A stretch of DNA of 64,000 bases from VAZQ01 sp036406655. GTDB lineage: Bacteria > Pseudomonadota > Alphaproteobacteria > Rhizobiales > Xanthobacteraceae. The position numbers were made by a program, and so were the translations under genes. The notes beneath the pieces are model-generated. The model did not search any database. It saw only the letters and a list, made by a program, of their open reading frames with translations, and was not told the DNA's origin. Shown here piece after piece: positions 26,871-35,430 of this stretch (its first letter is position 1; each line of letters starts with the position of its first letter). The stretch lies in contig DASXAP010000204.1 in NCBI GenBank assembly GCA_036406655.1, forward strand, positions 1 to 64,000. Reading direction: 5' to 3'.

Positions 26871-27458
26871 ATGCAATCCGACATAGATCCGCAATCAGGC
26901 TTCCGCTTGCCGCTGCCCAAGCGCGAAGAGCTGGACGAAGCGGCAAGGGCCGCCTATGACCACGCCACGACGCCGGGCGCGTCGATCGCGGGGCTGCAGG
27001 GACCGGCGGGCGTGCAGCTCTTCGCGCCGAAGATCGCCCCGCACATGAGCGCCATCAACCGGTATCTAAGATACGAAGCGGGGTTCGCGCCTCGCATCCG
27101 CGAGATCGCGATCCTCACCACCGCGCGCGAGATGGACAGCCAGTTCGAATGGGTCGCCCATGAGCCGGTTGCGCTGAATGAAGGCGTCGAGCCGAACGTC
27201 ATCGACGTGATCAAGTTTCGCGGCAGCACAACAGGCCTCGACGCAACCGACGCCGGCGTGATCGAGCTCGGCCGTCAGCTCTGGCGCGATCACAAGGTCA
27301 GCTCCGAGCTTTTCGCCACGCTCAAGGCGCTGTTCGGCCCGAACAAGCTCGTCGAGCTGGTCCTGCTCATGGGCAATTACGCCGGCACCGCGGCGCTGCT
27401 GGCAGCGGTCGACATGCAGCTGCCTGCGGGCAAGAAGCCGCTGCTGCCGATCGAGTGA
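26871..27458 (+). CDS. Carboxymuconolactone decarboxylase-domain protein
   Basis: A 195-residue protein; the ATG at 26871 follows GGAGAGA. The CMD-like core spans about 60-150: APRIREIAILTTAREMDSQ, EWVAHEPVALNEGV, and a C-terminal LVELVLLMGNYAGTAALLA. No CXXC peroxidase motif is present, so an AhpD-type peroxidase is unlikely. Members of this subgroup often sit in catabolic loci of unknown pathway. It follows the MetE-like gene by 104 bases on the same strand. Confidence 0.82.
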   Translation: MQSDIDPQSGFRLPLPKREELDEAARAAYDHATTPGASIAGLQGPAGVQLFAPKIAPHMSAINRYLRYEAGFAPRIREIAILTTAREMDSQFEWVAHEPVALNEGVEPNVIDVIKFRGSTTGLDATDAGVIELGRQLWRDHKVSSELFATLKALFGPNKLVELVLLMGNYAGTAALLAAVDMQLPAGKKPLLPIE

Positions 27459-27473
27459 GGCGCGCCGGTGCGG

Positions 27474-27493
27474 AGCCGGTGCCGGCACCGGCT
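27474..27493. terminator. Perfect 20-bp palindrome between convergent genes
   Basis: AGCCGGTGCCGGCACCGGCT is a perfect palindrome in the 44-base gap between the CMD gene and the convergent CoA-ligase gene. It may act as a bidirectional transcription block, but there is no T-run on either side. Confidence 0.45.
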
Positions 27494-27502
27494 TGCGCGG
27501 GC

Positions 27503-28429
27503 TCAACCCGGCTGCGGCTTGTCGCTGAGCCCGAGCGCGTGAGCCAGCGCAATGACCTGCTCCGGGCCGGCCGCGACACGGCATCCGGCTGCGGCAAGCG
27601 CTGCGAGCTTCGCCTGCGCGGTCTCGCGCGCGCTGCCGATCAGCGCGCCGGCATGGCCCATCCGTCTCTGCGCCGGCGCATGCCGTCCGATCACCATGGC
27701 GATGATCGGCTTGGCAAAAGCGCGTGCCGCCTCGGCGAGCGCGTATTCCTTGTCGCCGCCGATCTCGCCGCAGTAGAGCACCGCCTCGGTCCGGTCGTGA
27801 TGCGCCAGCGCGGCGAGATATTCATCGGGAGTGCGTCCGATCACGGTGTCGCCGCCGATATGGGCGACGAGGCTCTGGCCGATCCCGGCGGCAGAAAGCT
27901 GCCAGGCGATGGCCAGCGTCAGGGTGCCGCTGCGGGCGATCACCGCCAGCCGGCCGGGCTTGCAGAAGCTCGGCGCAATCGAGCCGATCAGGCCGCGCCC
28001 GGGCACGAACATCCCCAGCGTGTTCGGGCCGATGAGCCAGCAGCCGTGAGCGCGCGCGACTTGCGCGGCCGCGAGCGCATCGTGCACCGGGACGTGCTCG
28101 GCCACCCCGACGATGGTCGGGATGCGGGCTCGCGCGCATTCGGTGACGGCATCGCGGAAGCCTTCCGGCGGTGTGTAGAGGAGCGCCACGTTGGGCTCGG
28201 GAACTTCGGCGATGCGGTCGAAGAGCGGCAGCCCGTCGACGATGCTCCCCCCGCGACCAAGCGCCACGCCGCCGACGAGGCGCGTGCCGGCTGCGAGGAG
28301 GCCGGCCACCTGGCTGCGCGCGTAGCGGCCGAGCGGATTGACGACGGCGACTCGCCAGGCATCCGCGGCGAGGAACGGCAGGCATTCGGAGGCAACCGAC
28401 ATGCTGGTATTGTGAGAGCGCTGCGCCAT
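27503..28429 (-). CDS. CoA ligase alpha subunit-like (SucD-like)
   Basis: A 308-residue protein (299 from ATG 28402) with the alpha-subunit fold of succinyl-CoA synthetase-type enzymes. An N-terminal CoA-binding Rossmann domain (VAVVNPLGRYARSQVAGLL, LYTPPEGFRDAVTE, GPNTLGMFVPGRGLIGSI) is followed by a ligase domain: VIARSGTLTLAIAWQL, GGDTVIGRTPDEYL, and the phosphohistidine motif RRMGHAGALIGS with His of GHAGA. It forms an acyl-CoA from a carboxylic acid with ATP or GTP. The beta-like partner is encoded head to head only 24 bases away on the other strand. The acid is not known; malate or methylated dicarboxylates are possible alternatives to succinate. Confidence 0.85.
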   Translation of the reverse strand: MAQRSHNTSMSVASECLPFLAADAWRVAVVNPLGRYARSQVAGLLAAGTRLVGGVALGRGGSIVDGLPLFDRIAEVPEPNVALLYTPPEGFRDAVTECARARIPTIVGVAEHVPVHDALAAAQVARAHGCWLIGPNTLGMFVPGRGLIGSIAPSFCKPGRLAVIARSGTLTLAIAWQLSAAGIGQSLVAHIGGDTVIGRTPDEYLAALAHHDRTEAVLYCGEIGGDKEYALAEAARAFAKPIIAMVIGRHAPAQRRMGHAGALIGSARETAQAKLAALAAAGCRVAAGPEQVIALAHALGLSDKPQPG

Positions 28430-28453
28430 GGGTGGCGGACGGACCGGTGCATT

Positions 28454-29617
28454 ATGCGCTTGGCTGAAATCGACGGAAAAGCCTTGCTGCGCCGGCATGG
28501 CCTGCGCGTCCCGCGCGGGGCCCTGCTGGGGGGCGGGGCGCCCACGGCTGCCGCGCAATGGCCAGGCTTGCTGCTCAAGGCGCAGCTTCTCGAGGGAGGC
28601 CGCGGCAAGCGCGGCCTGGTGCGTCGCCTCGACACCCTCGACGAGCTCGTCGAGGCCCGGCAAGTCATTCACCGCGCGCTCGCCGATCCCGAGGTGCCGC
28701 TGCTGCTCGAGGAGGCGATACCGACGGCGCGGGAAATCTATGTCGCCGTGCGCTTCGATGGGACCCGCCCCGGGCTCGAGCTTCTGGTCGCGCCCGAGGG
28801 CGGGCAGGAGATCGAGGAGGCCCGAACGCTGCTGCGCCTGCCGGCCGACGCGGCCGCTCCCGCCGAGCTTTATCCGCACTTGGCCCGGCTGTTTCCCGCG
28901 GATCTGGCCGCCCGGCTCGCGCGCTATTGCGCTCGCCTGCCGCAAATCCTCCGCACCGAGGATCTCGAGCTCCTCGAGATCAATCCGCTGGTGTTGACGC
29001 CGGACGGCGCCCTGGTGGCGTGCGATGTTAAGATCGTCCGCGACGACAGCGCCGAGTTCCGCCACGATGCCCAAGAGTTTCCGCTGAGCCGGATGCTGGC
29101 GGAGCGCGCCTTGACGCCGCTCGAGCGCAAGGCGCTGGCGCTCGGCTTTCAGCTGGTCGAGGTCGAGGGCGACGTGGTGCTTGTCACCTCCGGCGCCGGG
29201 CTCGGGATGATGATGATGGACCTCCTGGCCGACCACGGCCTGCGCGCCGCCTGCTTCATGGACAACCTGCGCGGGGCGCCGGACGAGACCATGGCGGGAC
29301 GCCTTGCGGTCGCCCGCGAGCTCGCCGGGCGGCCTGCGGTGAGGGGAATCGTGTTCCAGACGGTGGTCGCATCGCGATCGCTCGCGGAGCGGGTGAACGC
29401 GCTGCTCGACTGGATGGCGAAGGAGCCACTGCCCAAGCCGCTCTTTGTCGGGCTTGCGGCGGGACATGCCGCGACCCGCGACATGAGCGTCGAAAAAGCA
29501 CTCGCCATGCTCGGCGCAGCCGGGATAGCCGCGTTCATCGATCCGGTGGCGATGGTGCGTGCCGCGGCCAAGGCGCTCGGCACCGAGGGCCAACGGAGCG
29601 CCGGCCTTCGCCCTTGA
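28454..29617 (+). CDS. CoA ligase beta subunit-like (ATP-grasp, SucC-like)
   Basis: A 387-residue protein with an N-terminal ATP-grasp domain (KALLRRHGLRVPRG, LLLKAQLLEGGRGKRGLV, LLLEEAIPTAREIYVAV, ELLEINPLVLTPDG at about 175-188) and a C-terminal ligase domain (VLVTSGAGLGMMMMDLLADH, VRGIVFQTVVASRSLAERV). This is the nucleotide-grasping half of a succinyl-CoA synthetase-type ligase. It is divergently arranged with the alpha-like gene, unlike the usual co-directional sucCD order. With a separate sucCD expected elsewhere, it is probably specialised for another acid. Confidence 0.85.
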   Translation: MRLAEIDGKALLRRHGLRVPRGALLGGGAPTAAAQWPGLLLKAQLLEGGRGKRGLVRRLDTLDELVEARQVIHRALADPEVPLLLEEAIPTAREIYVAVRFDGTRPGLELLVAPEGGQEIEEARTLLRLPADAAAPAELYPHLARLFPADLAARLARYCARLPQILRTEDLELLEINPLVLTPDGALVACDVKIVRDDSAEFRHDAQEFPLSRMLAERALTPLERKALALGFQLVEVEGDVVLVTSGAGLGMMMMDLLADHGLRAACFMDNLRGAPDETMAGRLAVARELAGRPAVRGIVFQTVVASRSLAERVNALLDWMAKEPLPKPLFVGLAAGHAATRDMSVEKALAMLGAAGIAAFIDPVAMVRAAAKALGTEGQRSAGLRP

Positions 29618-29753
29618 TCCGAAGGCGATTGCACGCAGGAAGCGGTGGCACGGACGAGCGGGGCTGCGTTCGCCGGGCCCTTCTCACACGCGGCTCTTGT
29701 TCGGCCTCCGGAGCACCTTTCGGAGCGATGCCGCGAAGACCGAGCATCCGCCG

Positions 29754-31208
29754 TCAATACGCGTTCCGCCTGCATATGAGCTCTACCGAGGTTCGAATGA
29801 GTATTCCCAGGTCGAGCAGAACGCTCCAATTGTCTATGTACCAGAGGTCAAGCTCGACACGCTGCGCCATCTGCTGCGCGTGCGGGGTTGGGCCGCGAAA
29901 GCCGTGAACCTGAGCCCAACCGGTCATGCCGGGCTTGACATGATGGCGCAGTGCGTAGCTCCTGATCAGTCGCGCATATTGGGTGTCGTGGGCGACCGCG
30001 TGCGGACGCGGACCGATCAGCGACATATCGCCTTTGATCACGTTGAAGAGCTGCGGCAGCTCATCGATGCTTGTTTCACGCAAGAGCCGTCCGATCCTCG
30101 TCACGCGCGGATCGCCCTTGATGGCCTGAACGACGACCGGACCATCCTCCAGTGTCCTCATCGTCCTGAACTTGTAGATCACGAATTCCCTGCCGTTGAG
30201 CCCCTTTCGTCGTTGCCGAAAGATGACCGGGCCGGGCGAATCGAGCCTGATGGCAATCGCGGTGAGCACCAGCAGCGGAGCCAGCGTCATCACCGCGCAG
30301 CTGCCCAGCGCGAGGTCCATCGCCCGCTTGATCAGCCGAGCGGTGGGGCTGAGCGGCGCCGGCTGCAGCTCGACCAGGAACGGGCGGACTCGCTCCCAGG
30401 AGCTGTCGTTGGCCACGACGGCGGAAATCGCCCGGTCCGGCAGCAGCCGTACCGGCAGCGGCGAGCGCCGAAACCTGCTGCGCAGCGCCTCGATGCGCTT
30501 GAAGTCCTCCCATCGCAGGGCAACGGCAATTTCCTCTGCATCGGTCTCCGCCGCCCTTTGCATGACGGCTTCGATGGTCTCGTCGAGCGTCCCGCTTGCG
30601 TCACGGAGAGGCAAGCCGAACCTGTCGAGCTCATGAATGCCGTACCTCAAGAGAAGCTCGAATTGGCTGAAGCCCGTCAGCTCGTTCTGCTCGCCGACGA
30701 GGATGGCCCCTCGGCCGCGCACAGCCCCGCTCGCGAACGCCGCTCGCAGCGTTCTCGACGCGTAGGCTCGCCAGGAGCAAACACCGATCGCGCCTGTCGC
30801 GGCAAAGGTGACGATGAAGCCGCGAGACACGGAGCCGGCGATCTTGAGTACGAACAGCAAGAGGGCAAGGACCAGAATTGAGAACACCCATGCCGCCAGT
30901 GCTCGTCGAAAATCCCGGTCCCCGCGCAAGAGCTGATGGGTCTGGTAGAGCGTGGAATGGCGCGCCGTGACCGCGTAAATGGCAGCAACCGCGAGGCCTA
31001 CTTCGGCATAGATCTCGACGTTCCCGATATTTGAGGTGGACAGGAGATGATAGGAGACGCCGCTCAGCACGCTGCACAACAAGACGATCGAGAATTCCGC
31101 GATCACCAGCGCCGGCTCGACGATCGCCAGAGCGATTTGCCGGCGACGCGGAGTGACTACAACCGATAAAGCAGCTGCCTTGGAACCACTACTCGACGCA
31201 AAATACAT
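29754..31208 (-). CDS. Exopolysaccharide-priming glycosyl-phosphate transferase (WcaJ/PssY-like)
   Basis: A 484-residue polyprenyl-phosphate hexose-1-phosphate transferase from ATG 31208 (a GTG at 31241 is possible). The N-terminal half has about four membrane segments (ALVIAEFSIVLLCSVLSG, VFSILVLALLLFVLKIAG) and a CoA-binding-like middle. The C-terminal bacterial transferase domain begins KRAMDLALGSCAVMTLAPLL and has DSPGPVIFRQRRKGLNG, YKFRTM, RRLLRETSIDELPQLFNV-like (here IGRLLRETSIDELPQLFNV) and GDMSLIGPRPHA. It starts repeat-unit assembly by placing a sugar phosphate on undecaprenyl phosphate. Confidence 0.93.
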   Translation of the reverse strand: MYFASSSGSKAAALSVVVTPRRRQIALAIVEPALVIAEFSIVLLCSVLSGVSYHLLSTSNIGNVEIYAEVGLAVAAIYAVTARHSTLYQTHQLLRGDRDFRRALAAWVFSILVLALLLFVLKIAGSVSRGFIVTFAATGAIGVCSWRAYASRTLRAAFASGAVRGRGAILVGEQNELTGFSQFELLLRYGIHELDRFGLPLRDASGTLDETIEAVMQRAAETDAEEIAVALRWEDFKRIEALRSRFRRSPLPVRLLPDRAISAVVANDSSWERVRPFLVELQPAPLSPTARLIKRAMDLALGSCAVMTLAPLLVLTAIAIRLDSPGPVIFRQRRKGLNGREFVIYKFRTMRTLEDGPVVVQAIKGDPRVTRIGRLLRETSIDELPQLFNVIKGDMSLIGPRPHAVAHDTQYARLIRSYALRHHVKPGMTGWAQVHGFRGPTPHAQQMAQRVELDLWYIDNWSVLLDLGILIRTSVELICRRNAY

Positions 31209-31383
31209 GGTGACGTTGTAGTACACGCAACGACGCCCCACGCACCGAACTCATCTTGCGGCATCAGGTTCCCCGCCTATCTACTATTTTACCGAACGTG
31301 CATTTGCTCGGAACTATCCGGTCTGCAACTCGTGCTCTGGCTCGATTCAGGGGCTCGTTGCCCTGGCGAATCCGGTTCCGGAG

Positions 31384-31650
31384 TCAGCCGCCCCACCATC
31401 TCCGAAACGCCGCGGCTGAATACCGAGCGGCAATGACGGACAGATACCCCAGCTGCAGGCCAAGCGTGAAAACGATCAGGCTGATGGCGATCGAGGCAAT
31501 GGTTTGATCGGCGGCGACGGCAATTGGGACGATAACCATCCCTCCCAGCATCGCGGCCAAAGGCAAGATGAGAACCTTGAATCGGGTTCCGAGCAATGCG
31601 CCTACAGCCCAAGCGAAAGCAGCCAGGGCAGCAATGTGGCTCAGAGGCAT
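31384..31650 (-). CDS. Small membrane protein in the exopolysaccharide locus
   Basis: An 88-residue frame starting MPLSHIAALAAFAWAVGALL, with three hydrophobic stretches: the start region, FKVLILPLAAMLGGMVIVPI and IASIAISLIVFTLGLQLGYL, then a basic end (YSAAAFRRWWGG). The GLQLGYL ending of the last helix recalls short two- or three-helix membrane proteins that are frequent in Bradyrhizobium and usually called hypothetical. No clear ribosome site. The frame remains open further upstream, but the upstream part is composition-poor. Co-oriented with the flanking genes. Confidence 0.6.
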   Translation of the reverse strand: MPLSHIAALAAFAWAVGALLGTRFKVLILPLAAMLGGMVIVPIAVAADQTIASIAISLIVFTLGLQLGYLSVIAARYSAAAFRRWWGG

Positions 31651-31876
31651 TTGCGGCTTGGCGTGCCCTTTTCGTCCGGTTGCTAGCCGACCCGGCTCAC
31701 CCGTGCTGCGATCCCTGGCAGCGCGGTTTCGCTCCCGGGCCGAACACGGGTGCAGCCCCGGCGGCGCTCGTGGACGGGCCGAAGCTCGCGCCGAACACGG
31801 CACGATCTCCCGCCTTCGCGCAGGAAGCGAAACAGAGAGCGCACCATGCACCTTAGATGACGTCAAGGGATGGTGG

Positions 31877-31906
31877 CTCCGCCGTGACCGCAAGTCTGCG
31901 GCGGAG
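31877..31906. repeat. Hairpin downstream of the Wzz-like gene
   Basis: CTCCGCCG and CGGCGGAG form perfect 8-base arms around a 14-base loop. It lies 34 bases after the stop of the Wzz-like gene (minus strand). There is no T-run on the minus strand, so it may be an attenuator or transcript stabiliser instead of a terminator. Confidence 0.35.
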
Positions 31907-31939
31907 TTTCGGGTGGCGCAGCGGTCGCCTATAGCATGG

Positions 31940-32914
31940 CTAACGGGCCAAGCGTGACCGGCGTTCCAGCCCGAACGCGACAAGCAGGCCCAGGCACAGG
32001 CCGGCGGCAATCGCCCCCAGCATCGTGTACAGGGGGTTGGGATAGCTCGGCCGCAGCGGGGTAAGGGGCTTCGTCACAACGCGCGTATCGGTGATCGGAA
32101 ACGACTGCTGCTGCACGTTCTGGACGTACCTGTTCAGGAAGGCCTCATACATCGACTTGTAGGTTTGCGCCTCCGCCTCGAGCTCACGCAGCCTCGCGTA
32201 GCCCTGCCGGCTGGAAGCCGCGTTCTCCGCCTTCAGATCCTCTACTTGCTGAAACGCCTTCGTCATCTGCTCGCGCAGATCGCTGATCCTGGCCTGGAGC
32301 CAGTCACCCGCCTCCCTGCTCTGGTCTATCCGGGCTTCGAGCTGGTCCTGTATATAGACCTTGGCCATTTCGCTGGCGATGCGCGCGGCCTTGTCGGCAT
32401 CGTACGACGTGAACGCTATTTCCATGACATAGCTGCGGCCGAGGAGGCGAACGCTCAGGGCGCGCTTGAACCTCGTCAATACGCGTTGAAGACTTTCGCT
32501 TTCCACATTCCAGCCGGGAACGACACGTGCGGCGATCATTTCCACAGTGCCGATCTGAGTGAACTCCGGATCTTCGGCCAGCGAGAGGTTTCGGATGACA
32601 CCCAGTGCGATCTTTTCCGACTTGACGGTCTGCAACTGGCTTTCGAGGACAGCAATGTCCACGAGCGTCTCGGTTATCGGCTCGCTTTGCGGTGCATGCG
32701 GTCGCTTGGGATCCAGGATCAATTCCGCCACCGCGGTGTAGCGCGGCCGCGCCACCGAAAGGTACCCAAGCCCCACAGCGAGGAACAAGGCGAGGCAGAG
32801 GAAGATCACCGACTTGTGCCGTCGAACGGGCTGCATCTGAAATTCGACGACCCACTGCTTGTCGACGATCTCCATGGCCCTCGAGCCTTCGTCGGGGACG
32901 GTGAGATGCAGCAT
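31940..32914 (-). CDS. Wzz/GumC-like polysaccharide chain-length protein
   Basis: A 324-residue inner-membrane protein with a membrane helix near each end: SVIFLCLALFLAVGLGYLSV (about 35-54) and LYTMLGAIAAGLCLGLLVAF (about 296-315). The periplasmic part is largely coiled-coil (QLEARIDQSREAGDWLQARI, LREQMTKAFQQVEDLKAENA). The segment LTPLRPSYPNPLYTMLG is the usual proline-rich motif before the second helix of polysaccharide co-polymerases. No fused tyrosine kinase domain follows. It controls chain length together with the export and polymerase proteins. Confidence 0.88.
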   Translation of the reverse strand: MLHLTVPDEGSRAMEIVDKQWVVEFQMQPVRRHKSVIFLCLALFLAVGLGYLSVARPRYTAVAELILDPKRPHAPQSEPITETLVDIAVLESQLQTVKSEKIALGVIRNLSLAEDPEFTQIGTVEMIAARVVPGWNVESESLQRVLTRFKRALSVRLLGRSYVMEIAFTSYDADKAARIASEMAKVYIQDQLEARIDQSREAGDWLQARISDLREQMTKAFQQVEDLKAENAASSRQGYARLRELEAEAQTYKSMYEAFLNRYVQNVQQQSFPITDTRVVTKPLTPLRPSYPNPLYTMLGAIAAGLCLGLLVAFGLERRSRLAR

Positions 32915-32948
32915 GACAGGCCCCTGGCTCTATCGAAAACGCGGCCGG

Positions 32949-34274
32949 CTAGTCGGGGCTTGCCGGGGAAGCCGCGTTCTCCGCGCTGGCAGCGAGGTCA
33001 TCCCAGATCACCACCTCCACGAGGTCACCCGGCTCGAGCTCGGTGTACTCCTCGGCCTTCATCCGCTCGCGCTTTCCCTGGCTGTCCCGGAAGATCGTCA
33101 GCTTCGGACGAAAGCCGTTCCCCGAGCTGCTCGAAAGCTGCGAGCGCAGAATGCCCGCATATGCGAGCTTCCGCTTGACGGTGGCCATCCGCGCCCTGAG
33201 CTTGGCTAGCTCGACCTGCGCGCTCTCGAGATCACGAACCAGATCCAGACGTCTCGCATCGGGCAGCTTCTCGACCTGCCGCTGCAGGTCCTGCCCCTGG
33301 AGCGACGTTTGCCCCAGCATGGCTTGGGTCTGCAGGAGGCTCGTGGAAGAGAGCAAAGCCATGCGGCGTGCTTCGGTCGCGCGGGTGAACGGAAGCGTTC
33401 CTTTCTTGACCAGATCGTTGATCCGGCTCAGCTCATCCAGGTCGGCTTTCGCTCCTTCCTTCTCCTTGCTCGCCTGGTCGATCAGCGTGGAGATCCGCTT
33501 GTGCGTCAGATCGATCCCGCTGCGCAGATATGACAGCTGCTTGTTGTAATCGCCCGAGCGCAACCGCAGCTGATCGGCCTCGGCCTTGCGGATGGTGGCA
33601 ATGAGCGCTTCGTCCGCGGCGCCGTCGGTTTGCAGCTCGCCCGGACCGCGATCGATATCGTTCTTGTTGCCCAGCTCCGCTGCAAGACGCTCGATCAGGG
33701 CGGATTGTCTGCTGTAGTCCATCTCGAGCGCGTTGAGCTCGTAACGGAAGTCGAGCGCGTCCATCATCGGATTCGTCATCCGAAACCGCATGATCTCGTA
33801 GCCGCCGGCCATGGCGATCGCCTGGTGGACGGTCATTCGCGGCCGGTATGGCTGCTCACCCGGCTTGCTCACGTCGCCGTTCAGGTAGACGGGGCGATAC
33901 TCGGCGACGACGACGTTGATCTCGTTGGGCGCCACGACGATCGGATGCTCGCCGCCGTCGGGGGTGCGGCGACGGAATACCTTGGTGGGCAGCTCCGCCT
34001 GCATTTTCGCGCGCAGCTCGGCGAGCGTGGAACCCGCCACCCGCAGGGGTCCGAGGAGTGGAAAGTGCGCCACCCCGTCGATGTCGACTGCAACCCTTTC
34101 CCGCAGATCGGGAACTCCGACCGCCTCGAACTCGAGGACGTCCCCGGCCCCCAGCCGATATTCGGCGTGCGCTGCCAAGCTCAACAGGCATGCGAGAGCG
34201 GCCGCGACAAGTTTTCGCACCCGCCTCGAGATCGAGCTCGCGCCGCCCTGGGCCTGTTGCATCACGCTGACCAT
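32949..34274 (-). CDS. Polysaccharide export protein, ExoF/Wza-like
   Basis: A 441-residue exported protein started at ATG 34274. After the signal peptide (LVAAALACLLSLAAHAEYRL) the Wza-type domain reads YRLGAGDVLEFEAVGVPDLRE and VDIDGVAHFPLLGPLRVAG, followed by an SLBB-like part (VYLNGDVSKPGEQPYRPRMT). Residues about 170-390 are a long coiled coil with repeats of charged heptads, and a C-terminal segment has a second SLBB-like stretch (EYTELEPGDLVEVVIWDD). The combination is that of ExoF-like proteins of rhizobia. It forms part of the periplasmic/outer-membrane export channel and lies 34 bases upstream of the Wzz-like gene. Confidence 0.88.
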   Translation of the reverse strand: MVSVMQQAQGGASSISRRVRKLVAAALACLLSLAAHAEYRLGAGDVLEFEAVGVPDLRERVAVDIDGVAHFPLLGPLRVAGSTLAELRAKMQAELPTKVFRRRTPDGGEHPIVVAPNEINVVVAEYRPVYLNGDVSKPGEQPYRPRMTVHQAIAMAGGYEIMRFRMTNPMMDALDFRYELNALEMDYSRQSALIERLAAELGNKNDIDRGPGELQTDGAADEALIATIRKAEADQLRLRSGDYNKQLSYLRSGIDLTHKRISTLIDQASKEKEGAKADLDELSRINDLVKKGTLPFTRATEARRMALLSSTSLLQTQAMLGQTSLQGQDLQRQVEKLPDARRLDLVRDLESAQVELAKLRARMATVKRKLAYAGILRSQLSSSSGNGFRPKLTIFRDSQGKRERMKAEEYTELEPGDLVEVVIWDDLAASAENAASPASPD

Positions 34275-34524
34275 CAATACTGAACGCAACCGACTATGCC
34301 GCCTTGCAAACGCCGCCACGCCAGCCCGGTTCCCGCGGACGTCGCTTGCTGTCCCGTGCCCGTTTACTGACCCCACACGAGAACAGCGACCGCGCACCCC
34401 GCGAGAAGGCCAGACGAAAGAATTACTCGAGAGGCCGCCCAGAGAGCGAACGATATCGGGCGAGCCGCATTCATTGGGGACCCGTTGATGAGTACCCATA
34501 TCCGCGTTCCGAGTTCCGAGTGCC
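34275..34524. promoter_or_regulatory. Divergent intergenic region of the exopolysaccharide locus
   Basis: 250 bases between the minus-strand export genes and the plus-strand glycosyltransferase gene. It must hold promoters for both arms of the locus. No open frame here has recognisable coding character. I could not assign specific boxes or operators. Confidence 0.45.
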
Positions 34525-35379
34525 GTGTCACGAGACGAGTGTTCGCGCCATGCGTTGAGCCTGGAACCAGGCAGCAAAGTTGGTACGTGGCGCGAGCCGC
34601 CGAGAGTGGACGGGAGGGCGGCGGCCCCGGCGGCGGCCCCCCGGACGGTCGTGATCGGGAACATTCCGATTGCCGCCGTGACCATTGCCGAAGCCGCCGA
34701 TCGGATGATCGCCGCGGCGCGCCATCGACCGCGCGGTCGGCCGCTCTTCCTCACCTCGGCGAACGGCGAAGTGATCGCGCGATGCATGGACCGGAAAATC
34801 CGCTCGCTGTTCTCGGCCGCCGACGAGATCGTAGCCGATGGACAGCCGATGGTCCTGATCTCGAGATTTTTGCGCCGCAACGCGCTGCCGGAGAGAGTGG
34901 CTACCACGGACCTGTTCCATCACGTCGCGCGGCGTGCGGTCGACGCAGGACTGAGCTTCTACCTGCTCGGCGCCACCGAGCATGAGAATGCCAAGGCGGT
35001 CGCGAATGTAAGAGCCATGTACCCCCGCCTGCGCCTGGCGGGAGCGTGCCAGGGCTATCTCCGGCGCGAGGCACTCGAGACAAAGCTCGCCGAGATCAAT
35101 GCGCTCGCCCCCGATATTCTCTGGGTCGGCATGGGATGCCCTCGCGAGCAAATGTTCGTGTACGAGCACGCAGACCAGCTGCGTAACGTGGGTGTCATCA
35201 AGACTTCCGGTGGACTGTTCAACTTCCTTTCCGGAACAAATCCCCGCGCCCCGCTTTGGATGCAGCAGGCGGGGCTGGAATGGGCTTTCCGGCTCTGGCT
35301 CGAGCCACGCCGGCTGGCTCTGCGATATCTGATCACCAACCCGTGTGCGCTCTACCTGATGCTGATGCACTCGCGCTGA
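34525..35379 (+). CDS. WecG/TagA/CpsF-family glycosyltransferase
   Basis: A 284-residue GT26-type glycosyltransferase with a GTG start. The family core is visible in FLTSANGEVIARCMD, VADGQPMVLISRFL (Asp of ADGQP), FYLLGATEHENAKAVAN, ILWVGMGCPREQMFVYEH and IKTSGGLFNFLSGTNPRAP. These enzymes add ManNAcA, ManNAc or glucuronic acid to a lipid-linked sugar in the cytoplasm. As one of only two elongating glycosyltransferases in the locus, it probably adds the second or third residue of the repeat unit. Confidence 0.9.
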   Translation: MSRDECSRHALSLEPGSKVGTWREPPRVDGRAAAPAAAPRTVVIGNIPIAAVTIAEAADRMIAAARHRPRGRPLFLTSANGEVIARCMDRKIRSLFSAADEIVADGQPMVLISRFLRRNALPERVATTDLFHHVARRAVDAGLSFYLLGATEHENAKAVANVRAMYPRLRLAGACQGYLRREALETKLAEINALAPDILWVGMGCPREQMFVYEHADQLRNVGVIKTSGGLFNFLSGTNPRAPLWMQQAGLEWAFRLWLEPRRLALRYLITNPCALYLMLMHSR

Positions 35380-35430
35380 AGGATTTGCCGTGCCATCGAT
35401 CCCCGAGAACGCGGCCAGCGAGCACCATTC

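Noticed and set aside
28430..29593. Upstream extension of the CoA-ligase alpha frame to 29593 (696 codons)
   Set aside because: The extra part is antisense to the beta-like gene and has no recognisable domain; the alpha fold starts near 28429.
34275..34907. Long N-terminal extension of the ExoF-like protein
   Set aside because: The extension runs antisense into the WecG-type gene, while a normal signal peptide starts at 34274.
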